DNA of 64,000 nucleotides from NCBI RefSeq assembly GCF_004366355.1, contig NZ_SODV01000001.1, positions 1,116,001-1,180,000 of the forward strand. Direction: 5' to 3'. Made by a program: the position numbers and the translations under genes. Of the stretch, positions 61,783-64,000 are shown in pieces. A model generated the notes under the pieces. It was not told the DNA's origin. It did no database searches and saw only the letters and a list, made by a program, of their open reading frames with translations. This DNA is from Dinghuibacter silviterrae (GTDB lineage Bacteria; Bacteroidota; Bacteroidia; Chitinophagales; Chitinophagaceae). Position 1 is the first letter of the stretch. Each line of letters begins with the position of its first letter.

Positions 61783-62921
61783 AAACGTTACTCTTCATCA
61801 GTTGGGACGGTCCCCAGGTCGGCTACCTGGAAGGGCTTTTTATGCCGATCTTGCAAGGCTTGGGCGACGACTACCGCATACATATCGTTCAGTTCACCTG
61901 GGGCCCTTCGGACGGGGGCCGTTTGCAATCCCTTTTGCAACATGCCGGGATTGCCTATACCCGCTTCGAGATACGCCGGAAACCTGTCGTGGCCGCCGGC
62001 GTTTTGCTGACCCTTTTCAAAGGGAAGCGTTTTCTGACACGCTATATCCGCGCACAAAAAATAGACGTCGTGTTGCCCCGGAGTATCTTTCCCGCACTGA
62101 TGGTGTCGGGGTTGGCCGCCAGGGACCGCTCCAGGCGGTGGGTCTTCGATGCCGACGGGTTGCCGCTGGAAGAACGCGTGGATTTCGCGGGGATGAACCC
62201 CCGGGGGCTGGAGTTCCGGTGGTTGAAAAGCGTGGAAAGTAAAATGATACACAGGTCTGACGCGGTGCTGGTACGGTCCGAAAAAGCCATACCCTTTCTG
62301 GCGGAAGGCCCGTTCAAAGTCGTCACCAACGGCCGTGACCCGCAGCGGTATCTCCCGGCCACCCCCGAAGACCGTGCCCGGCGCCGCAAAGAATGGGGCG
62401 TAACGGACCAGGGCATCGTCCTGGCGTATGCCGGATCTTTGGGGCCGCAATATTGCTTGCAGGAGATGCTGACCCTTTTTGAAAAAGCGCCACCGGGATC
62501 CGTCCTCTTGCTGCTGACGGGCAACCCCGAAGCAGCGCCCGAACGGCAGGGGGTCATCGTCCGCAAGCTCCCGCCGGGAGAAGTGGCGGCCTACTTAGGC
62601 GCCGCCGATATTGGGTTGGCCCTCCGGGAACCCAAAACGTCCATGCAGGGCGTGTTTCCCATAAAGCTGGGTGAATACCTGCTGTGCGGACTACCGGTGA
62701 TCGCCACCGCGGGGATAGGCGACACCGGGACCCTGCTGGGAGGAGAAGCCTCCTGTCTGCTCCTGGAAAACCATGCGCCCGCTTCCCTTGAAAAAGCCGC
62801 CCTTTGGGCGGTGTCGGCAGCCGCACGACCGGACCTGAAAACCGCCGCGCGCCGGCTGGGGCTCGCCCGGTTTAGCCTGGAGGAAAGTATACGAACCTAT
62901 AAGCGCGCATTGGATGCTTGA
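61779..62921 (+). CDS. Glycosyltransferase-like protein (GT-B), TTG start
   Basis: 380 aa. The only start that fits is TTG at 61779, which overlaps the previous TGA (TTGA) just as other genes here use ATGA; a long upstream frame inside the previous gene is a shadow. The N-terminal half (LLFISWDGPQVGYLEGLFMP, VFDADGLPLEERVDF) and C-terminal half (IVLAYAGSLGPQYCLQEML, FPIKLGEYLLCGLPVIAT) are GT4-like, but the E-x7-E motif is weaker (KLGEYLLCGLPV). It could transfer a sugar or assist the cluster. The next gene overlaps by 8 nt. Confidence 0.85.
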   Translation: MKTLLFISWDGPQVGYLEGLFMPILQGLGDDYRIHIVQFTWGPSDGGRLQSLLQHAGIAYTRFEIRRKPVVAAGVLLTLFKGKRFLTRYIRAQKIDVVLPRSIFPALMVSGLAARDRSRRWVFDADGLPLEERVDFAGMNPRGLEFRWLKSVESKMIHRSDAVLVRSEKAIPFLAEGPFKVVTNGRDPQRYLPATPEDRARRRKEWGVTDQGIVLAYAGSLGPQYCLQEMLTLFEKAPPGSVLLLLTGNPEAAPERQGVIVRKLPPGEVAAYLGAADIGLALREPKTSMQGVFPIKLGEYLLCGLPVIATAGIGDTGTLLGGEASCLLLENHAPASLEKAALWAVSAAARPDLKTAARRLGLARFSLEESIRTYKRALDA

Positions 62922-64000
62922 CCTGCTTGTCATAGTGATTTTGTTGAGCCTGGTGGTCATGACCAACCGGAGGCTGGCCTACGCCAACGAGACCATTCAT
63001 GCAAAGTGGCTGGAACAGAATTTGAACCGGTTACTGGCCTATCATACCGCCTTTTCCTTTCTTTTCCCCCTTTTACCCGGGGATGCCAGCGGCTATTGGG
63101 GATTTACCCTGCAACAGGTCACCGTGCATTCCAACAATATGTTTGACTATTTCGGGCTGGGTACGCCATTCCTGCTTTTCCTTGACTTTATACCGGTCAA
63201 GGTCATGGGGCTGTCCTTCCTGACGGGGAACATCATGTACGGGCTTCTGGGTTTTTGCGGGCTGCGTTACCTGTTCCTTCTCTACTACAAATCCCTGAAC
63301 CTGGATATTCTTGTGTTTGGCGTGCGGACGGTGCCCTTTCTCTTTTACCTGCCCAACCTGAATTTCTGGACCGCGGGTGTGGGGAAGGATACCCTTTGTT
63401 TCTTTGGCATCGCCTGCTTTGTATACGGGATCCAGTTTTATAGAAGACGCATCATTTCGATGGCGCTTGCCGCGGCCCTGGTCTATTTCATCCGGCCCCA
63501 CGTGGCCTTTATGATGGGCGCGAGCCTGGCGATATGCGTGGTCTTTTCCGGTAGGATGAAGGCGATCTATAAAATCCTGTTCCTGGCCCTGGTGGCCGCA
63601 GGGGCCGCCGTCGTCTACAAACAGGTGCTGGGGTATCTTCGGATCGAAGACCTAAGTACGAAAAGCCTGTCCGGGGTCGCCAGCGATACGGCGGGTCTGC
63701 TGGAACAGGGGCTCACCGGCTCTGCTGTGGACATACAGTCCTACCCATTGCCCCTGAAGTTTTTCACCTACCTGTTCCGGCCGCTTTTTTTCGATGTCCA
63801 CAACGTGCTCACCCTCGTCAGCTCCTTCGAAAACCTGGCTTATCTCGTGATCCTTATAAAAGCCTTGCCCAACCTGCGCCGGAGAGACATAGGGGCCATG
63901 CCCATGTGGATGCGGACGGGGTTGCTGATCTTCCTGTTTGCCATGGTCGTTTTTTCCAGCAGCCTGGGAAACCTGGGGATTATCATGCGGATGAAAAATA
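62914..64000 (+). CDS. Polytopic membrane protein, probable Wzy-like polymerase (3' truncated by window)
   Basis: The frame is open from ATG 62914 to the window end (362 codons, no stop seen), so the C-terminus is missing. Many hydrophobic helices are visible (LDLLVIVILLSLVVM, FLFPLLPGD, FLLFLDFIPVKVMGL, GIACFVYGIQFY, MALAAALVYFI, ILFLALVAAGAAVVY) with a longer loop (about 240-275). A gene of this kind at this place, after flippase and glycosyltransferases, is usually the O-unit polymerase Wzy, but such proteins share little sequence, so this is an inference. Confidence 0.75.
   Translation, partial: MLDLLVIVILLSLVVMTNRRLAYANETIHAKWLEQNLNRLLAYHTAFSFLFPLLPGDASGYWGFTLQQVTVHSNNMFDYFGLGTPFLLFLDFIPVKVMGLSFLTGNIMYGLLGFCGLRYLFLLYYKSLNLDILVFGVRTVPFLFYLPNLNFWTAGVGKDTLCFFGIACFVYGIQFYRRRIISMALAAALVYFIRPHVAFMMGASLAICVVFSGRMKAIYKILFLALVAAGAAVVYKQVLGYLRIEDLSTKSLSGVASDTAGLLEQGLTGSAVDIQSYPLPLKFFTYLFRPLFFDVHNVLTLVSSFENLAYLVILIKALPNLRRRDIGAMPMWMRTGLLIFLFAMVVFSSSLGNLGIIMRMKN

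Noticed and set aside
61337-62242. 301-codon plus-strand frame across two glycosyltransferase genes
   Set aside because: It overlaps two genes with intact motifs and is Arg/Trp/Pro-rich without any domain.

Overview
This window looks like a chromosomal segment of a GC-rich Bacteroidota, most likely from the Chitinophagaceae group. The evidence is the protein families (isobutyryl-CoA mutase fusion IcmF, a NagZ/beta-lactamase fusion, a metal-ligand-poor arginase-fold protein, DUF6934, PSP1/RicT protein), promoters with the Bacteroidota -7 box TAnnTTTG (sometimes with -33 TTTG), few clear Shine-Dalgarno sequences, and long chains of overlapping genes. Coding density is high. I see no rRNA, tRNA or CRISPR array.

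Left part (1-31.2 kb) is mostly housekeeping genes on both strands. In order: an AT-rich intergenic strip with a terminator and two DnaA-box-like sites; an LpxD-like acyltransferase; a reductase / 3-hydroxyacyl-CoA dehydrogenase / pheS block on the minus strand; an arginase-fold protein; a DUF2147-type secreted protein; mutL; the NagZ/beta-lactamase fusion; an acyltransferase; a 2H-phosphoesterase + PA0069-type radical SAM pair behind a dyad; sugar enzymes; a beta-propeller phosphoesterase; a small AT-rich island with a DUF6934 protein and a 59-aa partner; a lipoprotein amidase; glutathione peroxidase; radA; a surface lipoprotein; icmF; glucokinase; a LacX-type epimerase; and a solitary TnpB.

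Middle part (31.2-43.7 kb): a TolC-MacA-MacB-type efflux operon, a DNA polymerase III delta'-like gene, a RicT-type protein with a long repetitive tail, a lipoprotein, a membrane protein / histidine kinase / LuxR regulator set, and an ABC-F ATPase.

Right part (43.8-64 kb, running off the end) is one large exopolysaccharide locus. A first operon makes UDP-GlcNAcA-type precursors (TviB-, WbpD- and WbpB-like) and ends with an asparagine synthase. A second operon, behind a good -7 box, encodes outer-membrane export (Wza-like), a Wzc-like tyrosine kinase with a (GY)n tail, a WbpP/TviC-like epimerase, a Wzx flippase, an FdtA/FdtA/FdtC/FdtB set for a dTDP-3-acetamido-deoxyhexose, six glycosyltransferases and a truncated Wzy-like membrane protein. 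Most of its genes overlap by 4-20 nt or are a few nt apart.

The most unusual signal is a pair of intergenic minus-strand terminators, at 42-66 and 23361-23388. Neither has a recognised minus-strand gene feeding it, and they are preceded by perfectly complementary 17-nt segments. This suggests two short RNAs, or a leader and an RNA, that could pair with each other.
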